This document shows, in pieces, positions 1 to 8,516 of a stretch of 64,000 nt of DNA; the stretch's first letter is position 1; each line of letters starts with the position of its first letter. Source of the DNA: JABSSA01 sp039984715. Lineage in GTDB: Bacteria > Pseudomonadota > Alphaproteobacteria > Rhodobacterales > Rhodobacteraceae. The notes under the pieces are model-generated. The model made no database searches and was not told where the DNA came from. It saw only the letters and a list, made by a program, of their open reading frames with translations. The stretch covers positions 124,001 through 188,000 of the forward strand of contig JBDWUA010000014.1 of assembly GCA_039984715.1 (NCBI GenBank). Reading direction: 5' to 3'. Position numbers and translations under genes: made by a program.

Positions 1-400
1 ACGGTTTGCGATCGCCTAAATCGGGCAATTTGACCAGCTCAAGCATCTTGCCGACGCGTTGTTTGATTTCAGCGGGGTCGATCTTTCGCATTTTTAAGCC
101 AAAGCCGACATTGTCCGCGACGCTCATGTAAGGGAACAAAAGATAGTTCTGGAACACCATAACAACGCCGCGATCTTCTGGGCGATCACGCAAGACGGAT
201 CGGTCGTCAAAAGTCACATCACCTGATGTCGGTTCTAACAAGCCTGCGATCATCTTCATTGTGGTTGTCTTGCCGCAGCCCGATGGCCCCAACAACGCTG
301 TCAACTCACCGGTTGGGATCTCAAGCGATAAACGGTCCAATGCGGGTGCATCGGCACCGGGATAGACCTTCGTCAGTTCTTTGATGGAAACATGTGTCAA
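1..400 (-). CDS. ABC transporter ATP-binding protein (YnjD-like), 3' end cut by window
   Basis: This is the nucleotide-binding subunit that would power the importer encoded just upstream on the same strand. About 133 residues are visible, with the Walker A motif GPSGCGKTTT near residue 40 and a Q-loop region VVMVFQNYLLFPYMS near residue 85. The signature motif and Walker B lie beyond the window edge. The frame has no ATG near its beginning. I place the start at a TTG at 400-398 that overlaps the TGA stop of the preceding permease, with a GGAGG about 12 bases upstream inside that gene. Translational coupling to the permease is therefore likely. The ATPase family is certain; the substrate is inferred only from the neighbouring YnjB-type binding protein. 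Confidence 0.88.
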   Translation of the reverse strand, partial: MTHVSIKELTKVYPGADAPALDRLSLEIPTGELTALLGPSGCGKTTTMKMIAGLLEPTSGDVTFDDRSVLRDRPEDRGVVMVFQNYLLFPYMSVADNVGFGLKMRKIDPAEIKQRVGKMLELVKLPDLGDRKP

Positions 401-1221
401 ATCTGGCCAAAGCCTCCGACTGCGCCGGAGCGACCCGATAGGTGCTTGGCTGTAAGAAGAAGAATGATGATACCGGGCAAGATGTAGATCATACCAATCG
501 CACCGGTGATGTCGTTGCGCCCAGCTGTGGCAAAGTTGAACAGCAACAAAGGAAGGGTTTCGACCCTGCCCCCGCCGATGAGCAATGTCAGAATGTACTG
601 GCTCCACGACACGAGGAACGCAAAGAGACCGCCGACAATGATGCCGGGCCGAATAGCGGGTAATGTGACGTACCAGAAGGTCTTAAGAGGTGAGGCACCA
701 AGACTGCGCGCCTGTGCTTCGAATGCAGGATCATAGTTGGAAAAGATCCCAGACATCACCAACACCATATAGGGCAGCGTTGGGATCAGATGGACAAGGA
801 TCACGCCGTGGATGGTGTTGTTCAGGCCCAGCGAAATAAAGACCGAGTGGATACCCAGCACAACCGCAATGCCCGGAACGATTGTTGGGGCAAGGATCAT
901 CAATTCGACGATCTCTTTGCCTTTGAACTTGTACATTCCCAATGCGCGCCCGGCGGGGATACCGACCAAGATCGACAAGGCTGTTGCGGCAAGGGAAATC
1001 CAGATGGTCAACCACAGACTGTCCAACACGCCACTGGTGTCGGACATCGCATATTCCCACGCCCGCAAGGACCAGTTGCGTGGTAAAAGGTCGGGATAAA
1101 ACCAACCCTTTGCAAAGGACCAGATCGCCAAAGGGATCAAGGGTAGGATCAACCACGTGATCAAGAACGCGCCAGTCAGGGCGCGAAAACTGCGGATGCC
1201 AAGGCTTTCTTTATTCGACAT
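397..1221 (-). CDS. ABC transporter permease, second subunit
   Basis: Inner-membrane permease of 274 residues, the usual size for the second permease of a spermidine/putrescine- or YnjC-like importer. It has about six hydrophobic spans, the first at residues 15-37. The cytoplasmic EAA loop that docks to the ATPase reads QARSLGASPLKTFWYVTLP, near residues 172-190. It begins two bases after the other permease ends and its stop overlaps the start of the ATPase, so permease, permease and ATPase form one translational unit. In E. coli YnjC the two permease halves are, as I recall, fused; here they are separate. Substrate unknown. Confidence 0.9.
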   Translation of the reverse strand: MSNKESLGIRSFRALTGAFLITWLILPLIPLAIWSFAKGWFYPDLLPRNWSLRAWEYAMSDTSGVLDSLWLTIWISLAATALSILVGIPAGRALGMYKFKGKEIVELMILAPTIVPGIAVVLGIHSVFISLGLNNTIHGVILVHLIPTLPYMVLVMSGIFSNYDPAFEAQARSLGASPLKTFWYVTLPAIRPGIIVGGLFAFLVSWSQYILTLLIGGGRVETLPLLLFNFATAGRNDITGAIGMIYILPGIIILLLTAKHLSGRSGAVGGFGQI

Positions 1222-1223
1222 TT

Positions 1224-2081
1224 TTACCCCCTGATCCGACGGCGTGAGTAACGCACATAAAAGTAGATCATCAATGCGCTGAGCAACGCGATTACGATTG
1301 CCATTGCCATGGCTTCTGGGCGCGCTGCCAAATCCACATCGGTGTATTTGCGGTAGGCCAGAACCGGCAAAGCGGCTGGGAAATTCGCACCCAATATGGC
1401 CGGGATTTCATAGGCCCCGAAGGTGAAGGCAAACACCATGACGCTGGCCGACAGGACACCGGGAAAGATCAACGGCAACAGCACGTGGCGAAAGGTTTGC
1501 CATTTGCTTGCACCAAGGGACCGCGCCACGCTTTCGTAGTCTTCACCGATGGACTGCATGTTCGCCAGAACGATCACACCGATGAAGGGGATTTCCTTCC
1601 AGACATATTGCAAAATGATACCGATGGCGAAGGGATCAAAGACAAGGGCCGGAAAATCCGCAGGACCCGCGATCAGCTCAAATTCTGCGGCCAGCCTTGC
1701 GAAACTGCCCGATTGCGAAAACAGATACAGCATTCCAATCGCGCCAACCAAATGCGGGACAGTCAGATTCAATTGAAACAGGAAGTTCACCATCCCGCGT
1801 CCGATAAAACTGCGCCGTAACAGCAAAGCCGCACCAATCGCGAGAACCGAAGAGATCACAGTGGACGTAAACGCGATGTGGAATGTCAGAGCAAACGACA
1901 GGTAAAATTCGCGATCTGTAAACACAGCGATATAGGCACTGAAATCTGGATCGGTCAGACCGATGACTGGCATGTAATTGAAACTGCGCATCAATCCGAT
2001 GGCCAAACCACCGAAGAACAACACAACAATGATGAACATCGCTGGCAACAACAATAGGAAGATTTTTGTGCGGTCCGACAT
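1224..2081 (-). CDS. ABC transporter permease, first subunit
   Basis: Inner-membrane permease of 285 residues, with an N-terminal hydrophobic span at about residues 6-28 and several more. The EAA loop VARSLGASKWQTFRHVLLP lies near residues 184-202, and the C-terminus is basic (RRRIRG). An in-frame GTG lies four codons upstream at 2093, but AAGG sits at a better distance from the ATG at 2081, so I use the ATG. The gene follows the binding-protein gene after an 84-base gap that contains a strong stem-loop, so expression may be lower than that of the binding protein. Confidence 0.88.
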   Translation of the reverse strand: MSDRTKIFLLLLPAMFIIVVLFFGGLAIGLMRSFNYMPVIGLTDPDFSAYIAVFTDREFYLSFALTFHIAFTSTVISSVLAIGAALLLRRSFIGRGMVNFLFQLNLTVPHLVGAIGMLYLFSQSGSFARLAAEFELIAGPADFPALVFDPFAIGIILQYVWKEIPFIGVIVLANMQSIGEDYESVARSLGASKWQTFRHVLLPLIFPGVLSASVMVFAFTFGAYEIPAILGANFPAALPVLAYRKYTDVDLAARPEAMAMAIVIALLSALMIYFYVRYSRRRIRG

Positions 2082-2114
2082 GGTACCAGACACCTTACAG
2101 CTGCAAGCGTGAGC

Positions 2115-2149
2115 GAAAAAAGGACACCGCGGCGTTCGTAACGCCGCGG
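2115..2149 (-). terminator. Stem-loop with U-run between binding-protein and permease genes
   Basis: A perfect 9-bp stem (CCGCGGCGT with ACGCCGCGG, five-base loop) at 2127-2149. On the minus strand it is followed closely by a run of six T. It lies downstream of the binding-protein stop codon and upstream of the first permease. It fits an intrinsic terminator that works partially, or an mRNA-stabilising hairpin, giving more binding protein than permease. Confidence 0.75.
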
Positions 2150-2165
2150 AGATGATCAGTTTGCT

Positions 2166-3398
2166 TTACTGACCTACATTTTCAAGCCAGCCTTTTTCGA
2201 TGGCCGAAATCCAAGCGGCTTGCAATTCGGGCAATGCAGCCTGTGCCAGTTCATCCGCAGGCGCGACATTTGGATGCGACACGATTGTCGCAAAGTTCGC
2301 CTGAGCTTCTGCGCTTGTGCGACCAACAACGATTGCAGGTGCTGCCCCCCAAACATCAGGACGTGCCTTTTGGTATTGGGCTTCGCCAGACAACAGGACG
2401 TTTTGCAAAACCAAAGCAGCGGCTTTGTTGGGCGAATTGAACGGAATGATCGTGTAGTTCGTGTTCCCAATCGTGCCGTCCGTCAGGCCGTACCCTTGGG
2501 TCGTAGGTGGAAAAATCCCGTTTTCGATATTTAGACCCACACTTGCAGGTTCATAGTTGAACGTCAGGTCAACTTCGGAGTTCGCATAAAGCTGTTCCAT
2601 CGCTGAAATTGACGCGGGATATGTCGCGCCTTCGCGCCACATGAATGGTTCTAGATCGTTCAATATCTTCCAAGTTTTGGCGGACACTTCATCGAATTTC
2701 GCCTGATCGAAATCCCCGAGCAACCCGTCAACGCCACCGGCGGCATGGTAAAAGACGTGGCGCACAAAGACTGAACCGTTGAAATCGGGGGGCGCAGGAT
2801 AGGTGAATTTGCCCGGGTTGGCCTTAGCCCACTCTAGCAGTTCGCCAATGGTACGCGGTGGTTCCTCTGTCCGGTTGGTATCATATGCAAAAGCAAACTG
2901 TGCTTTTGACCAAGGAACTTCGCATCCTTCAACCGGCACACCAAAATCATTGGCGATTGCTGGGTTGGTCCAATCCACTAAAGCGTTATTCGGTAGAATG
3001 TCGGTATATCCGCAATAGGCCAAGCCGCCCTGCTTCATCGTGCGGAAATTTTCGCCGTTGATCCAGATCATGTCGACAGACCCGGAATCCAACACACCGG
3101 ATTCCTTTTCGCCCAATACGATATTCACGGCCTCAACCGTGTCGCTTAGCCCAACGCGATTCAGTGTGACGTCGTATTCGTCCTTCAAAATGCCACCGAT
3201 TGTATCGGTCACATATTGATTGATGTTGTCCGAACCGCCCCACAAAAACCAATTCACTTCGCCGCCGCGTGCAAGGTCCACAACTTGGTCCCATGACATC
3301 GCGTTCAAAGCGTCTCCATCGGCTGTATCAGCAAACGCGCCAAGAGGGGCAAGCATCATGCTTGTCGCCATCAGGCCGATTTTCAAATTCTGTTTCAT
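2166..3398 (-). CDS. YnjB-like ABC transporter substrate-binding protein
   Basis: Periplasmic solute-binding protein of 410 residues. The start at 3398 is chosen because GGGAGAGA precedes it by a few bases and because it gives a normal signal peptide: MKQNLK, a hydrophobic core, then GAFADTADG, cleaved near residue 23. An upstream in-frame extension of 30 residues is polar and not credible. The mature protein has the segment WFLWGGSDNINQYV (near residues 50-63) characteristic of YnjB-type proteins (COG4134), a family of unknown ligand. Asp/Trp/Asn-rich surface segments such as SVDMIWINGENF are in keeping with the fold. It is the first gene of the importer operon. Its 5' region is shared with the divergent rhodanese-ChrB/ChrA pair, which hints at a linked physiology. 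Confidence 0.85.
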   Translation of the reverse strand: MKQNLKIGLMATSMMLAPLGAFADTADGDALNAMSWDQVVDLARGGEVNWFLWGGSDNINQYVTDTIGGILKDEYDVTLNRVGLSDTVEAVNIVLGEKESGVLDSGSVDMIWINGENFRTMKQGGLAYCGYTDILPNNALVDWTNPAIANDFGVPVEGCEVPWSKAQFAFAYDTNRTEEPPRTIGELLEWAKANPGKFTYPAPPDFNGSVFVRHVFYHAAGGVDGLLGDFDQAKFDEVSAKTWKILNDLEPFMWREGATYPASISAMEQLYANSEVDLTFNYEPASVGLNIENGIFPPTTQGYGLTDGTIGNTNYTIIPFNSPNKAAALVLQNVLLSGEAQYQKARPDVWGAAPAIVVGRTSAEAQANFATIVSHPNVAPADELAQAALPELQAAWISAIEKGWLENVGQ

Positions 3399-3565
3399 CG
3401 TCTCTCCCTTTGAAAAGTCGTGCGGCTGTTGTTTTTCAGCCTTTGGTTTGAGGAATGTGCCGTTCAATTTGACGGCCAATACGCCCAAAATTTTCGAACT
3501 GATCCCCCTTAGTGCAACCTTCTGTCATACAGACGGATGTGTGAATTCGCTCTCCCGTGCGAAAT

Positions 3566-3577
3566 TTGTATGTACAA
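3566..3577. promoter_or_regulatory. Candidate operator dyad TTGTATGTACAA
   Basis: Perfect 5-bp arms around a two-base centre, about 170 bases upstream of the ynjB-like start. The shape resembles sites bound by GntR/FadR-type regulators, but no such regulator gene is adjacent. Assignment is by resemblance only. Confidence 0.3.
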
Positions 3578-3785
3578 CTTGATAGTAATGCCTCGACGCT
3601 GTCAAGGACATGTATTTGCAACCTACGGTGAACTGACAAGTCACGAAACCGAATACGTCCCAATCCAGCCAGACACATGCAGGTACTGCTATCGGTCATC
3701 TGATTTGGTGAAGCGCGTTATTGGGCAGTCAACCATCCCACTCGGTGGAATTGACAGGCAAATTGATGGCGTTTAAAAACAGAGG

Positions 3786-3810
3786 TCAGGGGTTGGCAAG
3801 AACCCCGTGA
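3786..3810 (+). promoter_or_regulatory. Leader hairpin upstream of chrB
   Basis: TCAGGGGTT and AACCCCgTGA can pair around a six-base loop (one bulged G). It lies about 58 bases before the chosen chrB start. There is no U-run, so it is not a standard terminator; it could be a leader RNA structure. I recognise no known riboswitch. Confidence 0.3.
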
Positions 3811-3867
3811 GGCGCCAGCCCAATCTTGCATCCTTCTCGTTTCAACGCATTACATGGAGGATGCTGT

Positions 3868-4686
3868 GTGGCGTCGTATAATGAAATTCCCGTAACCGCT
3901 CTGGCCCGTTTGATCGGAACGCCAGACTGCCCTGTCCTTCTTGATGTTCGCATCGACGAAGATTTTGACGATGACCCCAGATTTATCCCCGGCGCGTTTC
4001 GCTATCCGTTTGAGGACGTTGTGGATTTGGTCCAAGAGATCGATGGCCGTTCCGTTGTGGTCTATTGCCAAAAGGGTCTAAAGATCAGTCAGGGTGCGGC
4101 TGCGCTGTTGCGCAATTCAGGCGTACAAGCAGAAGTTCTGGAAGGCGGTCAGTTCGCTTGGCGCGATGCAAAGCATCCTATGGTTTCTACCAAACCGCTC
4201 CCGCCGCTTGACGCAGTTGGCCGCACGGTCTGGGTCACACGCCATCGTCCCAAAATTGATCGTATTGCGTGCCCATGGCTGATACGTCGATTTGTCGATC
4301 CTAAGGCGCAATTTTTGTTCGTGTCTGCCTCGCAAGTGACCAATGTGGCGGAACGGTTCAACGCAACACCATTCGATATTGAGGATGTGTTCTGGAGCCA
4401 TCGCGGCGAAGACTGTACCTTTGATACGATGGTCAAAGAATTTGGCATCGAACACAAAGCCCTCGCAAGATTGGCTTTGATTGTGCGCGCGGCCGATACC
4501 AACAGGCACGATCTCGCACCAGAAGCGGCAGGTCTTCTTGCGGCGTCATTGGGATTGTCACGTATGTACCGTGATGACCTTGAACAGCTTGAGGCGGGCA
4601 TGACGCTTTATGATGCCTTTTATCGATGGGCACGGGATGCAACCGATGAAGGGCATGATTGGCCTGCTGCGGTGACCAAAGCATGA
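3868..4686 (+). CDS. chrB: Rhodanese-ChrB fusion (chromate resistance-type protein)
   Basis: A cytoplasmic two-domain protein of 272 residues. Residues about 1-110 form a rhodanese-like domain with the cysteine loop VVYCQKGLKIS (active-site Cys of a sulfurtransferase loop). Residues about 120-265 match the ChrB C-terminal domain (VTRHRPKIDRIACPWLIRRF, then a conserved histidine/aspartate-rich part). ChrB proteins are regarded as regulators or helpers of chromate efflux. The start is the GTG at 3868, seven bases after GGAGG; an upstream in-frame ATG at 3826 has no ribosome site. The stop overlaps the ATG of chrA (ATGA), so the two are coupled. Whether the native role is chromate, sulfate or another oxyanion is not shown by sequence. 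Confidence 0.85.
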   Translation: MASYNEIPVTALARLIGTPDCPVLLDVRIDEDFDDDPRFIPGAFRYPFEDVVDLVQEIDGRSVVVYCQKGLKISQGAAALLRNSGVQAEVLEGGQFAWRDAKHPMVSTKPLPPLDAVGRTVWVTRHRPKIDRIACPWLIRRFVDPKAQFLFVSASQVTNVAERFNATPFDIEDVFWSHRGEDCTFDTMVKEFGIEHKALARLALIVRAADTNRHDLAPEAAGLLAASLGLSRMYRDDLEQLEAGMTLYDAFYRWARDATDEGHDWPAAVTKA

Positions 4687-5963
4687 CCTTGTCGTCAAAG
4701 CAGGCTCCCACCCTGCCCGAGGCAACCCGTGTATGGTGGAAGATCGGCATTCTGTCCTTTGGCGGTCCTGCGGCACAGATCGCCTTGATGCACAAAGAGG
4801 TTGTCGAAGATCGTGCATGGATGTCCGAACTGCAATTCCTGAACGCGCTTAGTTTTTGTATGCTTTTGCCCGGTCCCGAAGCCATGCAGTTGGCGACCTA
4901 TGCCGGGTGGCGTTTGCATGGCGTGCTGGGCGGGCTGATCGCCGGGCTGCTTTTCGTCATTCCCGGCGCGGTCGTGATTATGCTGCTGGCGGCGATTTAC
5001 AGCATCTATGGCACTGTCCCATTGGTCGAAGCGCTATTCTTTGGGATTAAGGCCACAGTTCTTGTTGTTGTGATCGAGGCGTTGTTGCGGGTCGCCAAGA
5101 AAGCGCTGACGCAAAACCTGCATTGGATTGTCGCGGGATTGGCCTTTGTCGGGATTTTCTTTCTGTCGATCCCCTATCCTCTTATCGTGCTTTGCGCTGG
5201 TCTGTTTGGGTGGTTTTGGGGCACGGCGCAACAGGTCCCCACGGCCGTGGATATGGCGCATGTTTCATGGCGAAAAACGCTTGGAACAATAATTGTTTGG
5301 CTTGCGATTTGGTTGCTGCCGCTATTTGCCCTTACGTGGTTGGGGGCACCTGAGCTGTTGGCGGAATTGGGTCAGTTCTTTTCCACATTGGCCATTGTCA
5401 CATTCGGCGGTGCCTATGCAGTTCTGGCGTATATGGCGCAGGACGTCGTGGTGCATTTTGGGTGGTTAACCGCAGGCGAAATGGTCGATGCCCTTGGATT
5501 GGCGGAAACAACGCCGGGGCCTTTGATATTGGTGACGCAATTCGTCGGGTTCCTCGCCGGGTTTAAAGAAGGTGGGCTTTTGTTGGGGGTGATCGCAGCG
5601 TTGGTAGTGCTGTGGGTGACGTTCGCGCCCTGCTTTCTTTGGATCCTTGCAGGTGCGCCGTATATCGAATGGATATCTGCGCAACCTCGGTTAAAGGGCG
5701 CGCTGAGCGCGATCACAGCCGCCGTTGTCGGGGTCATTTTGAACCTGTCCATTTGGTTTGCGTCGCATGTGCTGTTCACCCGCGTGGTGCGCGAACATTG
5801 GGGCCCTGTCACAGTGTGGCGGCCAGATTTCGCAACGATAGAATGGCTCGCGCTCGCGCTGTTTTTGCTCGGCTGTGTGCTTGCCTTCAGACTGCACTGG
5901 GGCATCATACGAATCTTACTTGTAGCATCCGTTCTGGGGGCGTTCCTTCGGCTTTTGACATAA
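4683..5963 (+). CDS. chrA: Chromate transporter, CHR family (ChrA)
   Basis: Polytopic inner-membrane protein of 426 residues, the size of two-domain (duplicated) CHR transporters. The CHR signature at the N-terminus reads FGGPAAQIALMHKEVV, followed by FCMLLPGPEAMQLATYAG. A second copy begins near residue 235 (TFGGAYAVLAYMAQDVV, then LGLAETTPGPLILVTQFVG). The family exports chromate, probably in exchange with or by mimicry of sulfate. The start at 4683 overlaps the chrB stop by four bases. Ten or more hydrophobic spans are evident. Confidence 0.9.
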   Translation: MTLSSKQAPTLPEATRVWWKIGILSFGGPAAQIALMHKEVVEDRAWMSELQFLNALSFCMLLPGPEAMQLATYAGWRLHGVLGGLIAGLLFVIPGAVVIMLLAAIYSIYGTVPLVEALFFGIKATVLVVVIEALLRVAKKALTQNLHWIVAGLAFVGIFFLSIPYPLIVLCAGLFGWFWGTAQQVPTAVDMAHVSWRKTLGTIIVWLAIWLLPLFALTWLGAPELLAELGQFFSTLAIVTFGGAYAVLAYMAQDVVVHFGWLTAGEMVDALGLAETTPGPLILVTQFVGFLAGFKEGGLLLGVIAALVVLWVTFAPCFLWILAGAPYIEWISAQPRLKGALSAITAAVVGVILNLSIWFASHVLFTRVVREHWGPVTVWRPDFATIEWLALALFLLGCVLAFRLHWGIIRILLVASVLGAFLRLLT

Positions 5964-6194
5964 CGCTGTTCCCGCTTTTGTGGCGGATTGGTACGACCTG
6001 GCAGATCGATTGCACCGATTTTCCGTCCGCGTCTTGATCGGCGCTATTGGGCTGTTCTGAAAGTGCCGAATGCTCAATTTGCACCCATTGGAAATCAGAG
6101 TGCGAACCAAAGCCTCGAGCAATTTCAGATTATTGTGGGTTGAATCCGCGTTTTAGAATATGGCTTAAGTTGAACTCTCTCGAAAGGTCGTGAA

Positions 6195-7394
6195 ATGCTC
6201 AGATGTGTTCTTCTAAGTCTTGTTGTCGCAACGCCGGCATTGTCTGACGCGATATCGACAGGCCCGCGCCCGCTTTATCTGATTGATCAGATGGATCCCG
6301 GCCCGCTGAAAGAAAAGCTTCTGTCCTGTGCCGCTGATCCGGTGCAACGGACTGACTTTTCAATCGGTCACCGTGGTGCGCCGCTGCAGTTTCCTGAACA
6401 TACAGCCGAAAGCTATGTGGCTGCGGCGCGCATGGGGGCCGGTATTCTTGAATGCGACGTGACGTTCACATCTGACAAACAGCTCGTCTGCCGCCATGCA
6501 CAGGACGATTTGCACACCACAACCAACATCTTGGCAACCGATCTGGCATCGAACTGCACAGCAGGATTTACCCCGGCCAATGGTGACACGAAGGCCAGCG
6601 CTGAATGTCGGACCTCAGACATCACATTTGCCGAATTTCAGACCCTGACCGGTAAGATGGACGCGGCGAACCCAGCAGCGCAAACTGTTCCGGAATACAT
6701 GGATGGGACAGCTGGGTGGCGCACAGATCTTTATGCCACGGACGGCGGAAAGCTGATGAGCCACGAAGAATCGATCGCGCTGTTCAAATCGCTTGGCGTC
6801 AAGTTCACCCCCGAGCTGAAAAGCCCCGCAGTCGACATGCCGTTCGATGGGTTTACGCAAGAAGATTATGCGCAAAAGATGATCGATGCCTACAAGTCCG
6901 CAGGCATTCCAGCGACAGATGTCTGGGCACAATCGTTCAATCTGGATGATGTTCTTTATTGGATAAAAAACGAACCTGAATTTGGTGCGCAAGCGGTCTA
7001 TTTAGATGGAAATTACCGCCTTCCCGGCTGGACACCAAGTGACGCCACAACTTGGCCACATCAGATGGACGAGCTGAAGGCGATGGGGGTAAATTACATC
7101 GCGCCCCCTATCTGGGTTCTACTTGCACTCGAAAATGGACAGATCGTGCCATCGACCTATGCGACTGAGGCTCGAAAAGCAGGTCTGGATATTATTACGT
7201 GGACGTTTGAACGTTCAGGTTCTTTGCAAAACGGCGGCGGCTGGTACTACCAAACTGTTGCGGACGTTATCACATCCGACGATGCCCTTTACCAAGTCAT
7301 CGATGTGTTGGCGCAGGACGTTGGCGTCAAGGGCGTCTTTTCTGACTGGCCCGCCACGATCAGTTACTATGCAAGCTGTATGGGGCTCGAGTGA
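6195..7394 (+). CDS. Secreted glycerophosphodiester phosphodiesterase
   Basis: Hydrolyses glycerophosphodiesters to sn-glycerol-3-phosphate and an alcohol. The 399-residue protein has a short signal peptide (MLRCVLLSLVVATPALSDA), so it should be periplasmic. The catalytic start of the GDPD barrel is seen at IGHRGAPLQFPEHT, with the metal-binding ECDV pair and the second histidine in LVCRHAQDD. Later barrel motifs such as FTPELKSP are present. The length and the inserts after the second histidine (a region with two cysteines, SNCTAGF and SAECRTS) resemble the longer periplasmic GlpQ-like branch. It stands alone, about 230 bases after chrA. GAAAGG precedes the ATG. Confidence 0.88.
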   Translation: MLRCVLLSLVVATPALSDAISTGPRPLYLIDQMDPGPLKEKLLSCAADPVQRTDFSIGHRGAPLQFPEHTAESYVAAARMGAGILECDVTFTSDKQLVCRHAQDDLHTTTNILATDLASNCTAGFTPANGDTKASAECRTSDITFAEFQTLTGKMDAANPAAQTVPEYMDGTAGWRTDLYATDGGKLMSHEESIALFKSLGVKFTPELKSPAVDMPFDGFTQEDYAQKMIDAYKSAGIPATDVWAQSFNLDDVLYWIKNEPEFGAQAVYLDGNYRLPGWTPSDATTWPHQMDELKAMGVNYIAPPIWVLLALENGQIVPSTYATEARKAGLDIITWTFERSGSLQNGGGWYYQTVADVITSDDALYQVIDVLAQDVGVKGVFSDWPATISYYASCMGLE

Positions 7395-7582
7395 ATTTCT
7401 AGCGCGTTTCTTGCCCCCATAAAACTATGCCAAAGTTCAGTCAATGTCGGCTAGGAGGTCATATTGACCGATGCTGCGCTTTGAATGAACGGCGGCAATG
7501 CGATAGAGAATAACGATACTGCGACTTGATTACCTGGGAATAAAGCGGCTATCGGAAGGCAACGCCATCGGTTGATCGGGAT

Positions 7583-8011
7583 ATGAAAGACATGCGCTTT
7601 TCTTACTTTCTTTTGGCATGTCTGTTAACAATGCAACCAGCGTACGCGGACGTTGTTCAGGTGCCCCTGATCGAAGATGGCACCGTTAACATGGATGAAG
7701 TGATGTCCGGTTTTCAGCTCGCTTTTCCCATCCTTGTTGATGGAGATCAATCTTCTGTTTTTTCAGGGCAACTTCTCGGCCAACCCTTTTCCGGTGGCGT
7801 AATTGAGGCGAATACAATGCAAGATTTCACCCTTGCGATTGAAGCTCCAACGCTCTCCGAACACGGCAACTTCTTGATTGCCGTCCTTGCTACCGATTCA
7901 ATCTGCCTTCGGAATGGGCTTAGCCCTGGGATGGTGCTTTGGAGCGATACAAAATTCCACAATGGCGCAAGCTGGCAGGTCTCGACTTCCTGTGCTGCCG
8001 CAACTGACTAA
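7583..8011 (+). CDS. Small secreted protein of unknown function
   Basis: 142 residues with a clear signal peptide (MKDMRFSYFLLACLLTMQPAYADV, cut near residue 23; an alternative ATG three codons later would serve as well). The mature part, about 120 residues, is acidic, has two cysteines (near residues 108 and 137) that could form a disulfide in the periplasm, and shows alternating hydrophobic strands suggesting a beta fold. I do not recognise a family. It has no operon partner: the GDPD gene ends about 190 bases before it, and 308 bases of gene-free DNA follow. Confidence 0.6.
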   Translation: MKDMRFSYFLLACLLTMQPAYADVVQVPLIEDGTVNMDEVMSGFQLAFPILVDGDQSSVFSGQLLGQPFSGGVIEANTMQDFTLAIEAPTLSEHGNFLIAVLATDSICLRNGLSPGMVLWSDTKFHNGASWQVSTSCAAATD

Positions 8012-8319
8012 GGTTGCTGAAACTTCTACACTGAATTGACTACCGGCATCAAAAACCATGTCGTCTATGACGGCTCTGTCCCGCATATCGGACCTTGGTG
8101 CAGTCTGCCGCGAACGGCTGCTCCGAGCTGATTGCATCGAAAAAGTTGCAAGCTCGGCTAATCTTGCAATTTTTCTGGTCCTAGATCGATGTCAGTAAAA
8201 CTCGCGTATTCCGATGCCACCTGTACAATGGGCGCTATCGTTCTTCGACAGGAAAATGGCGGGTAGAGTAAGGTTGAAATTCTCTAGTCAATTGAAACAA
8301 TTATGCATTTCAATTTTTG
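8012..8319. other. Gene-free interval
   Basis: 308 bases between the small secreted protein and the 3' end of the tRNA-Ser gene. I see no credible gene, RNA or strong hairpin here. Confidence 0.5.
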
Positions 8320-8409
8320 TGGCGGAGCGGAAGGGATTCGAACCCTCGAGACGGTCACCCGCCTACACACTTTCCAGGCGTGCGCCTTCGACCACTCGGC
8401 CACCGCTCC
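8320..8409 (-). tRNA. tRNA-Ser (anticodon GGA)
   Basis: A 90-nt class II tRNA with a long variable arm. The acceptor stem GGAGCGG pairs with CCGCTCC, the discriminator is G and CCA is encoded. The anticodon loop is CTGGAAA, giving anticodon GGA (reads UCC/UCU). The T arm reads GAGGGTTCGAATCCC. All stems close by eye. Confidence 0.95.
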
Positions 8410-8516
8410 GTTGACGGGTTTAGCTGTAATTGCCAATGGACTGCAACCCCTGCAGATGACCAAAGTGAAACAAGTTCATCTTTGTCGGTCCCGTAAGGTC
8501 CAATGGCCCATTTGGG

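Larger units (their letters stand above)
3399..3867. promoter_or_regulatory. Divergent intergenic region between ynjB-like and chrB-chrA genes
   Basis: 469 bases without a credible gene; short frames here lack ribosome sites. It must hold the promoters of both divergent units. Two elements stand out: a TTGTA-TG-TACAA dyad at 3566-3577 and a hairpin at 3786-3810 in the presumed leader of chrB. Both are listed separately. Confidence 0.5.

Noticed and set aside
3399..3867. TPP riboswitch for the YnjB-like importer
   Set aside because: No CUGAGA or the second conserved thi-box element was found.
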